Of a stretch of DNA of 64,000 nt, positions 26,554 through 37,611 are shown in pieces. Each line of letters opens with the position of its first letter. Positions within the stretch are counted from its first letter, which is position 1. A program made the translations under genes and the position numbers. A model generated the notes under the pieces. It saw only the letters and a list, made by a program, of their open reading frames with translations. It made no database searches and was not told the DNA's origin. Source of the DNA: Ceratodon purpureus (taxonomy: Eukaryota > Streptophyta > Bryopsida > Pseudoditrichales > Ditrichaceae); NCBI GenBank assembly GCA_014871385.1, contig CM026424.1:12123115-12187114 (forward strand), in the 5' to 3' direction.

Positions 26554-27796
26554 ATCACACTTCGAGTGCCGAACTTGCGCTCACTTCGCACCGTCCTCCC
26601 ACCACCTTCCCATTTTCCTAAGTTTACTCTCCACCACCTTCCTACACTCCCACCGCCCTCCGCCTCCCACTTAAAGGTTCATGTTCCACGATTGAGCCTG
26701 AGTGTAGTGTGTGTCAATATTTGGGATGAGAGTTTCGGAGTGTGCCACTCGGAGTGCGCGTAGACCTGGCACCAGCCAGTTCGCATGTCAGAACCAACAC
26801 GTGGTGCGAAAGAAAAAGCAGACGACATCGGACATTCGTCAAGGACTAAATGAAAAATACCTGTGCAAACCGAGTATGTATACAGTCGCATACCATGAGG
26901 ATGAAAAGCTCTTGTACACAAATATCTCATCCAGTATAAAATACGTATATACATACTCGGTTACACTTATACGTCCCGCTACGGTTAAGCATAGAACTTA
27001 TACCTGATGTACAGAAGGTCAGATTAGAATTAACGACAAACAAGGCATTAACAAAACAGTAGAAATCAGATTATCCACTAAACAAGTGAAAAGTTGGATA
27101 GTGTATCCGATGATAGACTGAATGGATCGATTAGACTGCAGAGAATAAGTGTACACATACTGCTCAGATCCCAAGAGCGCAAATGTCGGGGTGAAACAAA
27201 CAGAATTTAATTGAAAACAGTTAGAGACACATACAAGCACATAGCCTCCCGAGATTAATACAATATTGAGTTCGTATGGTACCAATAATAAAAGCGGTAA
27301 CGACTAGATCGAATCAAATCAGCTCATGCAGTGCAGAATCAAGAAAAAAGCTTCGGTATTAAATAACCATTTGGCGCCGGCGCCAAATGCAAATGCAAGA
27401 CAACATGGCACCTTCAGCGCTGCCAAGTAAGCACGAACATCATTCCTCGAAAAACAATCGGCAATCGATTTCACGGAACAATATATTGAAATATCCCAAC
27501 CAAGTATACCATACAGAACACCAGATATATTTCTGATTAAGGGACGCAAGCAACGACATTGGCGCCAGCGCCACTCGGAAATGTAGCCCGAGAAATAAAA
27601 TCTACGAGCAACAACAACGGCTTAAGCGACTAAGATAAAAATCTGATAGAACCGGAGGTGAGTGTCACGACCGATCAGATATAAATATTGGCAAAAAAAA
27701 TCTGATCTAAACGTAACGACCAAATATAACTAAGACAAACTAGGCACCAAAGGAAGAGATCGAATGCAGGATCCTTCAAGTCGATCAGTCGTCCAT
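26554..27796. other. Intergenic, left edge of the palindrome-bearing region
   Basis: No convincing gene. It contains the first two copies of the TGGCGC-NN-GCGCCA palindrome at 27,372-27,385 and 27,560-27,573. The first is embedded in a longer perfect 22-bp palindrome beginning CATTTGGCG (27,368-27,389). Confidence 0.6.
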
Positions 27797-28435
27797 TTAT
27801 GTGTGAGTGAGCTGGAGCTCAAGTTCCTCCCAGCGGTTGTTGCCAGTTACCAAATATCTCACTGTACCCCGGTGGATCCAGCGCTTCTCCACCCGGTCAA
27901 GCTGCCAGAAATCGAGAACTTGCATACGGAGGCATCCTTTCACCCGCCTTGAGAGAAGGACCTGCATTGCGGGCAGCGATTCCCAATTAGAATCCAAGAA
28001 GAGCGATACTTGGTCGGAAACTGGCCCAAAACTCCCTCCACGAATCAAAACGAAGTGAGGATGATAAGGAAACTTATCAGCGCAAACTCCATAGCAGATC
28101 GATGTCCAAGAGAACGTCTCCTCAGGGCATGGCTCTAACACAGGAAGAATCTCAGCTAGTAGCTTCATCAATCTACTGGAGGATAGTGATCGAAACCATC
28201 GAGAACTCAAGGAAGAATTCGGCACAATGGAATCATAATTCGGTTCGAAATCGGAGTCGCTACTATCACCTTGGCCTTCACCGGAGACAATCTGAGCGCC
28301 CGGGATACAATTAACCCACCTCGTTGCTAATCCAGCCATTAACGCATCAAATATCGGACCATTCGACGATGGAGCCCTAGGGGCTGAGCTCAGCAGCAAC
28401 GCAGACGGAAAGCATGTGGAGCGCTTCTCCGCCAT
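27797..28435 (-). CDS. Unknown protein, 212 aa
   Basis: Single open frame from the ATG at 28,435 (MAEKRSTCF) to a stop at 27,797. There is an acidic Ser/Asp stretch near residues 45-60 (GQGDSSDSDFEPNYDS), a hydrophobic mid-section and a Trp- and Arg-rich C-terminal part (VLDFWQLDRVEKRWIHRG). I recognise no family, signal peptide or membrane helix. It lies downstream of the ParB/methyltransferase-like gene on the same strand, with a small plus-strand gene between them. The composition looks protein-like, but no splice or homology evidence supports it independently. It could be the last exon of a larger gene. Confidence 0.5.
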   Translation of the reverse strand: MAEKRSTCFPSALLLSSAPRAPSSNGPIFDALMAGLATRWVNCIPGAQIVSGEGQGDSSDSDFEPNYDSIVPNSSLSSRWFRSLSSSRLMKLLAEILPVLEPCPEETFSWTSICYGVCADKFPYHPHFVLIRGGSFGPVSDQVSLFLDSNWESLPAMQVLLSRRVKGCLRMQVLDFWQLDRVEKRWIHRGTVRYLVTGNNRWEELELQLTHT

Positions 28436-28930
28436 CGAACAAAGGAGTATCCTGAATCGAAATAGCACCAGATAGTGACTGGACGAACGGCGCTGGTGCA
28501 ATAAGGCCAGACACTTCCAAATTTTTCAACAAGGTTCTAGAAATTGATAAAGCGCAATGTAGAACTAATGATAAGCCAAGACATCGAGCTGTCAAATACC
28601 AATGCAGCAAAAGGTGTTGATACCCTGAGAATTATTAAAAACACATGGGCAAATTCAAACAACCAACTATTAATGCTACGTCCAGGTAATAATGCTGCTT
28701 AACTATGTCAATATATATATGGCTTTCCTCATTAAGATTCTGGAAGAAAATATCAAAGATCCAAACAACATCAACATGTACAGTTGAGATCTGAAACTGG
28801 CGCATCCTTCATAATGGGCTTTGTTACCCTTGGAAATGGGTGCAGGCCCTACTTTCGGCGCATCTTGGAGACGATCATTCGCACTTATTGCAATAACTCA
28901 AAACGCAACGCAGTTCAAACATCTGGTGAA

Positions 28931-28940
28931 TATAAATATA
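28931..28940 (+). promoter_or_regulatory. TATA box of the 28,985 gene
   Basis: TATAAATATA lies 45 bases before the ATG at 28,985, fitting a short leader. Confidence 0.5.
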
Positions 28941-28984
28941 GAAGTGAGAGGCCAGTCTTTAGAGCACAAACTCCGTCTCGTTAG

Positions 28985-29484
28985 ATGGCCACTCCCAGGC
29001 GAAGGTTGCGCAAGGCTCCGAAGCGACGGAGTCGCCATGGATTGCTCTGGGAAGCAAGACAGAGAGCGAGAAGCAGAAGGACGTCTGGTATAGGCTGTTC
29101 AGGTACCTGGATTCTGGTTTTATGAATAGTGTCTCTACATGATTTCGAATTCATAATTTGGTATCGCTGAGCGCTGCTTGTACAGATGTCTTGTAAATCT
29201 AATTGAACGGTGCTTCTGCAGACTCCAACTGTGTGTGGCATTCGCAACTCAATCAACCGCTAGCGAATGCACCTTGGATACCAAGCATGGAGAGTGCTGA
29301 ACGAATGGGCATCTCCGTGTCTGCCACCGAACGGGCTGTGGAGCAAACTAACTTCGTTTCGAACCCAGCAACGGCGGAGCCAGGCATCCAAGCAGATTCA
29401 GAATCAGGTGATGCAGTAATGCACTTTGATATGATTTCAAAGTTCTGGGTTGACATAGTGAGTGACACGGACCTTGAGGACTAG
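28985..29484 (+). CDS. Small Arg-rich/acidic-tail protein, two exons
   Basis: Exon 1 28985-29102 and exon 2 29222-29484. The intron has donor TTCAG|GTACCT and acceptor GCTTCTGCAG; the phases match and the product is 126 aa. The first 34 residues contain a dozen arginines (TPRRRLRKAPKRRSRHG), resembling a nucleic-acid-binding or nuclear-localisation tail. The C-terminal half is acidic and ends DIVSDTDLED. No family is recognised. The upstream TATA box, the clean intron and the abrupt charge polarity support a real gene. The final codons form the first unit of a tandem array that continues past the stop. Confidence 0.6.
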
Positions 29485-29565
29485 TAAGTGACACAGACCT
29501 TGAGGACTAGTGAGTGACACAGACCTTGAGGACTAGTGAATGACACAGACCTTGAGGAGTAGTCA
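29459..29565. repeat. 26-bp tandem repeat overlapping a stop codon
   Basis: Four head-to-tail copies of a unit near gtgacacagaccttgaggac. The first copy is the coding 3' end of the small Arg-rich gene; the later ones are in its 3' UTR after an in-frame stop. Confidence 0.85.
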
Positions 29566-29838
29566 GCTTGGCTTGTGAGAAGCTTTCAATGGTATGCCGT
29601 AGGACATGAATGGGACATCGATGGGACATCAATGGGCAAATGAAACATTGTGATACCAATGAACTGGGATTTGAATTTGACTGAATGTGTATATAACTTA
29701 TAGATTTAAAGATAACAGATACAGTGCAAATAAAGTAATTCGAGCAATTAGCCTTGTTCACTAATATCATTTGAGCAAATAGGTCTGATATGCGACTAAG
29801 TTAAACCGTCCTAAACAATTCTATTAGGAAATCGTCTC

Positions 29839-32800
29839 TTAGATAGCTATTCCATTCGAACTACCGCTGAGGGCCGGTTGTGGCGTAGGATGGGAAAACT
29901 GAGCGTCCAGCTCCGCGAAGTGCTGATGCAAGGTTAGCAGGCGACTGTCCTCGATTCCCCTGTCCGCGGCGAGTGTCACTGGGAATTCATTTAGACACAT
30001 GTTGTATGCAGCCTCGTCCGCCTCCAGGGCGAGTACATGTCTGCCGCTTAACTCACAGGCCCGGACAGATGATCCTGTCATGACCAACAGCAGCATCACG
30101 AACTCATCAGGCCATATTTGTCATGATTATAGAAAATGTTAAAATCAATGAAATGCTCACCCATCCTTGGTTTGTAGTTTGATTTCACTATGAATAGCCT
30201 TACCAATTCCTCCTGTTAAGTCGAGAACGGCGCTCCCTTTTCCAGTACAGATTTCTATCATAGTTTCCATGAATGCAGGTGACTTCTGTTTTGAGCCACG
30301 ATACGACACAGTTTCCTCGCAGCGAAGTAGATTTTCATCCGTCACAACATTCTCAAGCACATCGGACGATTCGGGATTCCAATCCATGACCTTGCTTGCA
30401 ATTTCGTTAAATTGGAATTTGATGTGGCTCATAGATTTTCGCCTTAGCACCTTAGCTTTGAAGAGACGCTTCTGAAGTCAACAAACATAGCACACTTCAG
30501 TGATGAATCCAAGTTCGGCATAACGGAATGAGCTAAAAACGAAATAGACTTATATTAAGTAAAGGACACGAAGAGAGAAGGTGTACCCAGAGGGGCGAAA
30601 ATGGCCTGTGGTTGATCACATAAAAGGTCCGCATACATTCCCAGTCGCTAGCCCAGACCGGGGACATCAATGTTGGTTGCTCCTCCGCCGGAACGAATAA
30701 CAGAATAAATCCCGAGTCCGCTAGTACGGATTCCGCAACATGGAATATGGCCGGAAATGTGGTTCGCTTAACCATGTTCCAAGGCGGCGTCTCAGATCTT
30801 CCATTGACAGTTACATCAGGTACTTCGCTATTATCCGGGGTGTCGCAGAGAATCAGGTCGACACAATGTGGGCTCCATACTCTATTATGCTGCCGGAGCC
30901 GTCCTCCATTGATCTACAATTATAACGAAATAGAAAAAAAAATTAGAAGGTAAACTAATGGCGCCGGCGCCAACCTTAAACATTAAGAGGTCGACTGAAT
31001 TCCCAGTCCACCAGTCAACTTAACATGCAGTTGAAAACCAAGGCTAGGTAGTCTACGATGCATACTGTCCATTGATGTAAATACATTCTGACATTAATAG
31101 TACTTGGATTCATAAGGGAATCCCAGTTGGCGCCGGCGCCACCTATGCCCAGTAAGAAGTCGAATAATTTCCTAACGGTATTTGTCCACGTCACATTCAT
31201 AATCGCAGTCAGTATCATAGCAAGCTGTTCTCTGTATCAAGATGCTTAATGAAAACAATGTGGATAGAAACGCAATAAGCACATTTGGAAAACAAAATCC
31301 TGACTTCACGCAAACTGACTTGCCACCTCAATAATTGAGATTTGGTAGGTCAGGACTAAGCATAACTGCGAAAGACGCCGGCGCCAACTCATAGAAGAAG
31401 ATAACTTGCTACATACACTCCAAAATCCAAGAAGGAAAATAGATAACCAAAGTTCTACTAAGCAAAACAAATAAGGTCGGGCAAATGACTCAGAAAAACA
31501 TGCTTCTAAGAGGGAACTGACGCCAGCGCCGTGATCTGGAATGTGCACTGACCTTAACAAGCGACCTGGAATGTTCTGATACATTGTTGGAGTAGCAAAA
31601 CGAAGGACAAATTCTGAAAACTGACTGAACTCTACGGAATAGTGATTGCTACGAGCGAAATAATCGAAGGAGCTAAAAAACTCAGACTCAAGGTAGTTAC
31701 TGAACTTTTCGAAACCAAACCAGAATGATAAAGATGTCTTGGAGAAAACCTGCTTCTCCAAAAAAAAGAAAAAAAGAAAATAAAAATACCTGCTTAATAG
31801 CGCCCAAGAATGAATTAAAGTCTGAATGCTTCATTCCCTCGACAAATTTATCAAACGCAAAGTTCATCGATAGCTTGACAGTCGGCGCGACGCCTTCGAT
31901 CTTCAGCGCTTCGTATTTCCCCGGCAACGACGATTTCTGTAACTTCTTCCTAGTTTTTGAGGATGTCTTGCGCTGAGAAGAGCCAATCTCCGAGACGTTT
32001 TGATGAAGGTCATCAGCAACCGGGACCTCTTGCGAAATCTTCTTTGGTCTTAAGTTATGCAGGTGACCACCACTGCGACCCTCCTGAGCATCGCTACCAC
32101 TTTCCGAATTGCGCGGTTTGGGAACTGAAGGGTGGGCATTCACACCCTCAACATCCGACATAGCACCTGGAATACTGCCACTACCATCCTGAACCTGCGA
32201 TTGAAGACTCTGGACTTCCTTCCCGGTTTTGAAGGCAATCATTTCCTGCAGCTCATGAAACATTACGGGTACGTAATGAGCGACGGAAGTCCAAGAGTTA
32301 GATATAGGAACGTACACTTTGTTTTGCCTACCCGATAACGCAGAAAGCAGTGTAGAGGATGGAACTACCGTGTCGCTATCTCCTGACTCCAGGTCGGTCT
32401 TCGACTGCACGAGTTCTTTTATCTCTTCAAGTGTGGCGTCGAGAGCCTCTGCCTTTTCCAAGAATGATGCTGACTCTAGTGCTTCAATCTCCTTCAGAAC
32501 GCAGCCAAGAAGGGCTTCATCATGCACATCCAGAAAGCCCTCTACATCAGGAACGTTCTCGATGTACCAACCAAGCCCTTTAAGATGCGGTGGATCAAGT
32601 TTCGATATCTGCTCCTTGGTATAAACCCCATCCTCGGAGATCCGGAGCCAGTCCTGGAATACGGGAAACTTACTGATATCCCCGCTCTCCCTTGGCAGCA
32701 ATCTTGTGGTCTCGCAAATCCAGCGAACAAACCTCATTACAAACCGACGGACAGCCTTCTCGCCCAAGTCGTAGGTAATCTGATCCTTCAAGCACTTGTG

Positions 32801-35800
32801 CCGAACGGGCCCTCCGTCAGGAATAAAAATCTCTGGGAAAAAGTTGTAAAAACCATAAACCATAACCTTGTCAAAACACTCCTCAAAATGGGGACGTAAA
32901 TCAGCAGCTCGAACAATCCCAACTCCCTTCTCTGGTTTTGATTTCGAGACCAATTCCGAGAGAATTTCAAATGCCCGGGTGCCCATCTGCATCACAATGC
33001 GAAAATCTTATCATTCTGCGAAGTCAAAGCGCATATCTAGCAATCACCCTACACATACCAGATCTAACAAATCATGCAAACATCGCTATAACTTTATGCA
33101 AAAAACAAAAAACAATTATATATGAACTCAAACATAATACAAACGATATTCGAAGTAGGAGAAGTAAATCCATACAGTGGTACATCGGTTTGAGCGAAAT
33201 GACTGGGGCCTACCTGCTCCCACCAAGCTCTACGATTCAACCACTTTTGAAATGCAGCCCTGGTAAAATCCAAGTCGGGGAAGTGGTACCGTTCTTTATC
33301 AGCGGTGGTCCCATTCCAGAGCTTCAATACCCTATGAATGTCCACCCCTTGTGCCCCAACAAGAATGCCAAGATTGTCAATAGTCATCGCACCTGTCTTC
33401 CTCTGAGGTGCCCGCGTGTGAGCATCGAGTTCATCAGCAAGATGGGGATGGTATTTAGGATTGCATAGCCTGAAGATTTTCTTCATATAGTCTAACTTCT
33501 CCTTTCTTGTAGAATGGGCGCCTTCAAACTTAGCTTCCTCAATCTGCTTAGGCGTCGGATTTTTAACCTCTTCCTTCAAAGCCTTCACTCCTTCTCGCTC
33601 AGCCAGAGTTATCTCACGCTGCGTAAGCAGATATAAAACCGTCAGGATCTCAGAAAACATCCAGATCACAGCTTACAAAACTAACCCATGGATGATCCTT
33701 CTTGATCAGACGCTAGATATGACAGGACAGTAGCCCTTAGTTGAGATGCAGAGACATGGAAACCACTGATAGTGGTTCAGCATGCCGAGTGAATGGTTAC
33801 CATCATCAGTAAGTTCAAATTTAACCGCAACGTAAAGTAACTAACTAGGATAACGATGTCTAGCATTAAAGATATCTGGGAACCTAGCAACAAAAGCTGT
33901 CAACGCAACCAGTTGCTAAAAGAACGAGGCAAACAGTTAACATAATGTTTAAGACATCCAAATTGCGAACTGTACAGCCATCCAGGACATAGCAGACACT
34001 AAAAGAAGTTCTCCAGAGTTGCGAAACGCGCAATGCTCAGATAGAAAAATTAGACTAAAACACTGTAGTGACCAGAAATGATGAAAACTGACGAGTTTTA
34101 GAACCGCTCCAACTTCAAGAGCTGCTGGCGCCGGCACCATTTGCCCCTCAGGTGAAGAATTCATGTTCAGAATAGACACAAGAAGCTGAAACGAAAACTA
34201 ATTGTTCTACTGAATGAATCGATCAAGAAACATGACAATTAGACAATAAGACTGTAATTGAGAGGATGGCAAGTCCGCTTGGAGAGTGTTCTTCGGAGAC
34301 CGACTGATTTACCAAAGAAATCACGAAATCGCGCACGGCTAATTTTAAAAGCAGCAGATATGCTCCGAAATCATAGGTTGCATATCCAAAGAGGCATCAA
34401 CAATACGCAATTAAACGAATTACAATGATCAAACACACCTTGAAATATACTTCAGTGACGGCATCGCACGTCATGTTGTACCAGCGCCCTTTGCAAACAT
34501 CATTGATTCTTATCATCTCGTCATCAGAGAAATAGTGGCTATACTCCTTCGGATCCCTCTTCGCGATTTGCATAACTTCATATAGGACATGGGCCAGCTG
34601 CTTTTTAACAGTGGTGTTCGAGGTTCCACTGGCACAAACAAATTTCACTACGGTCAGGAAATCAAACATAAAACAGATTAAAAAGATAGGATTCGAAGTT
34701 GAACCGGAAAACATGATACATGTCTGGAGATGATCCTAAAAACGCGAAATGAAACAACCAAGTCATCAGGATAAACAAACTCATCGAGACTTACTCATTT
34801 ATATCACGCATAAAGTTGGAAATCCAGCCACGATCTGCTTCAGTATCGTTCAGGACGAAGCAGCTTACTTTGATGGGGTCACCGTTGTTCTCTTTTATGT
34901 GCTGCATCCATGCAAGAGCACGGTGGTTCCCATCCCACACATTGACGTACTGACCAATAATCCTCTCATACACACCTTTGTTCTCTGGGTCGGTATCGCA
35001 AAGCTTCTTCAGTTCAGCATCAAATTCATCAGAAAGTGCTTGCCACCGTCCCAAGTCCTCGAATCCTTCCCCTGGAAACTTTCCAGGGCTCCCGCAACAA
35101 GTAACCCAAAAATTAGTACCCCAGTTCCCGATATGGAAACCTTCGTAGACTGTCTGGACATCCGCTGGAAGAGCTTGTCGAACCCATGTTGTTGGTTTCA
35201 GCCTACATAGCGGAATCTCAAGGCGCACAGGTACTATCTTCCGTATCTCCAAGTGTTTGCGGATGTTGACTTGGCTAAACAATTTCTCTTGAAAGCTCTC
35301 GAAGGATGTCACAGATGGATTGGGGTCTTTGCCCCGTTCAATGGCCTCTTCACAGCCATCGTCGTCGTTGACCGGCTCAATCTCGCCCCAGTCTTGTTGA
35401 GCAGCGCTGAGACCTGTGTCTGCATTCTGAGCAACCAAAAGGAAACACTGAGCAACCAAACAGAAAAACTAAGCAATAACCAACTGGTACCCTAATTTAA
35501 AGGAACAATGTGCTGAATATAATCACGGCTGCATTGAAAGATTGAATGCATTGGATTTTTTAGGAAAACAAAGATATCGAGAATAAAGGATAGAATAAAA
35601 TAGGCCAGGATTGAAGCAATTATTGATACTACGAACAATTCCGTGAGAAGCCCGAATAAAAGAAGAGCGTATCCAAAGATCAATAGTACTCGCATGGACG
35701 AACCGCGCTGGCACCCTCTGCGGGATTACGTATAGAATCAACTAAAGTCTGGTACCTATGAACTGCTGAGGAGCACATTCAGTCAACATCTTAGCGCGGA

Positions 35801-37055
35801 GCAGAGAGATTACACCGAGGCTTCTTAGTGGGAGAATCCCTGATTTCATAACATATCTCTAGCTGGCGAAGACTTATAAATACGAAACATTCCAAGACCA
35901 TAACAGCCCACTGTACACCTCATTGCTCAAAATAATGGACCCATATCGAACCCACGCGGGCACCATCTGCGTGCAACAGCGACCAGGCAATGATCTCCGC
36001 GGTCTATGTGACCTGACCAAACTAGATACCAAACAAGATATCGAATGCATATACAAGTGGACTTCTTAATCAGATATCCGTGGCAGACATGGAATAATCA
36101 CAACAGGATCTTGGCAATATTGAAGTTTTCAGTTGATTGTGAGAGACGATTCGAGATTAGTAAGTTAAGTAAACATCAACCATAGAATAAACTAGAGTCG
36201 ACTGAATAACAACAGGGAAACCTTCCAATTCGCGCAGGCCCAGGTTGAACGAGAGATTCGGCAAACCCATTGTGCAAGAGCCGGCTTCTCAAAAATTCAT
36301 AACTTCATTACCATGTCTGCGTATTAAACTCCTCTCAACTTGAAAAAAAAAAGACCAATTATATGTGAATGAAACCTCCTGCTGAAAGTCGGAAAACCTA
36401 CCCGCGCCGGCACCATCTGACCCGAACAAAGACGATGGAATGGTGTGACCGGACTTGTGGCTCTGTTAAACATGTAATCTATACTCTACATAAAATTGCT
36501 GGTAGAACTGGACAAGTAATAATGAAAATTAAGAAATCATTAAAAAAATCACAACGAGATCTTGGCAATACAACAAGTCTCAAACGCTGCCAAAGTGAGG
36601 ACAGACCGATGACAGCTCTGGGGTCCATTTATGACAAAATAACAGGTGATTCACAAGCTTCCCACACCACATAAAATTAACGATATCGCACTAACCGTGA
36701 AGCTCATATACTGCACCCAACAATCTAATCGAACCCATTCGTTTAGAGCAGAGACCAGTCTCGTTATTTGCAGTCGGAGTTATACCCTAATACTTGAATT
36801 GCCGCCAGCGCCATTTACCAAAAGCATAACCCAGAAAGTCGACATTGGTAGAGGAAAGCCAGGAAGACATACCTCTTGCTCGACCCACAACGTAACCGGC
36901 CCCTTTCGCTTCTTCTTGATCTTGTTGCCGTCCGACTCCGCAAGGCGCTTACTCTTCCCCATGCTTACGAGCGATGCAGTGCCCGAACCCCTACCAGCAG
37001 CAGAACCAGAAAGAAGCCCTTCAAAGAACGATGGCGCAGATATCATCTTGACCAC
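29839..37055 (-). CDS. ParB-like domain plus DNA-methyltransferase-like protein, nine exons
   Basis: Exons 37055-36873, 35426-34795, 34628-34439, 34185-34093, 33618-33214, 32986-31790, 30913-30587, 30471-30204 and 30074-29839. All introns are GT-AG and every phase joins, giving 1,176 aa. A nuclear signal (KIKKKRK, 45-51) lies in exon 1. Residues about 125-255 match the ParB/sulfiredoxin fold pattern: EIPLCRLKPTTWVRQ at 131-145, then VNVWDGNHRALAW at 222-234. Residues about 911-1120 look like a permuted (beta-class order) DNA methyltransferase. A motif IV strand VDLILCDTPD (918-927) comes first. Later come a K-x-P element (1072-1074) and motif I AVLDLTGGIGSS (1090-1101), followed by GRHVLALEAD. 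Catalytic D/N/S-PP-Y is replaced by DTPD, so activity is doubtful. Fusions of ParB-like and methylase domains are known in phages and bacterial mobile elements. The role here, probably DNA binding or marking, is inference. Confidence 0.82.
30959..31531. repeat. Palindrome array in intron 6 of the ParB-like gene
   Basis: Four copies of the palindrome (30,959; 31,128; 31,373; 31,518) lie at intervals of 169, 245 and 145 bases within one 876-bp intron. The first two have perfect arms. This is the densest cluster in the window. Confidence 0.88.
34126..34139. repeat. Palindrome copy inside exon 4 of the ParB-like gene
   Basis: TGGCGCCGGCACCA on the plus strand, one arm base changed. On the coding strand it encodes Val-Pro-Ala-Pro (residues 352-355) in a 31-codon exon, so the site is tolerated or used within protein-coding sequence. 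Confidence 0.8.
35702..36813. repeat. Degenerate palindrome array in intron 1 of the ParB-like gene
   Basis: Four altered copies lie in the 1,446-bp first intron (35,702; 35,952; 36,402; 36,800). The first three share extra bases on the right side (GGCACCATCTG-like) and on the left (GAACC/ACC before the CGCG core), so they may derive from one longer ancestral unit. Confidence 0.7.
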
Positions 37056-37611
37056 TTAACTAACTTATAATGAAGTCCACGAGATATTGGTGACCTACTA
37101 ATAATGGAACACGAGGATGACACGCAGCAGAAGGGCACGAGACAAAGGTAAAGGCGCTGTGAGGATATGGTCAACTGGAGAGCTTCTATTTATAGGAGAT
37201 TTGGAATTGTCCTCACGTCCCATCGGCGCCACAGAGATCCGTTGGGAACACATTTCTCATCCGCCGATGACTCAGATCCGCTTTTGGAGCACGAATAGGT
37301 GCCGGCTAAATAATATTGTTGAGGTATTACGGCTGATACATAAATCGTCTGCTTCCTTTTGACGGCTATGGATTAATTCGTAAGTAATCGACCGTTTGAT
37401 TAGCACTTTTCTGATTCACCGCAATAAAAATGATTGATCCCGTTGTAACCATTCCAACGGACTTGATTTAGATTTTATAAAGAAGATTGAACAGAAATGA
37501 ATCATGTCAATTACAACTTACAGCTGTTGTGTTACTCAGAGTGAATAGGTCCAGGTCTGCCCATTACCTTTGGAACAAGTTGCTCGGTAATTGGAAGTCT
37601 GTAGCTTTGAG
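37056..37611. promoter_or_regulatory. Divergent promoter between ParB-like gene and transposase
   Basis: The two largest genes of the region point away from each other across 556 bases. The minus side has a clear TATA box. On the plus side TTTATAAAG near 37,475 is the best candidate. One half palindrome lies between. A shared control region is plausible but unproven. Confidence 0.5.
37186..37195 (-). promoter_or_regulatory. TATA box of the ParB-like gene
   Basis: CTATAAATAG on the minus strand, about 130 bases before the ATG at 37,055. A half palindrome GGCGCCA stands about 30 bases further upstream at 37,225-37,231. Confidence 0.6.

Noticed and set aside
31306..31761. Minus-strand open frame between exons 6 and 7 of the ParB-like gene
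   Set aside because: It lies wholly in the phase-consistent intron 6 and extends past two palindromes. Including it would break the clean splice join.
32319..32899. Plus-strand open frames opposite exon 6 of the ParB-like gene
   Set aside because: Antisense shadows of a long coding exon with no independent support.
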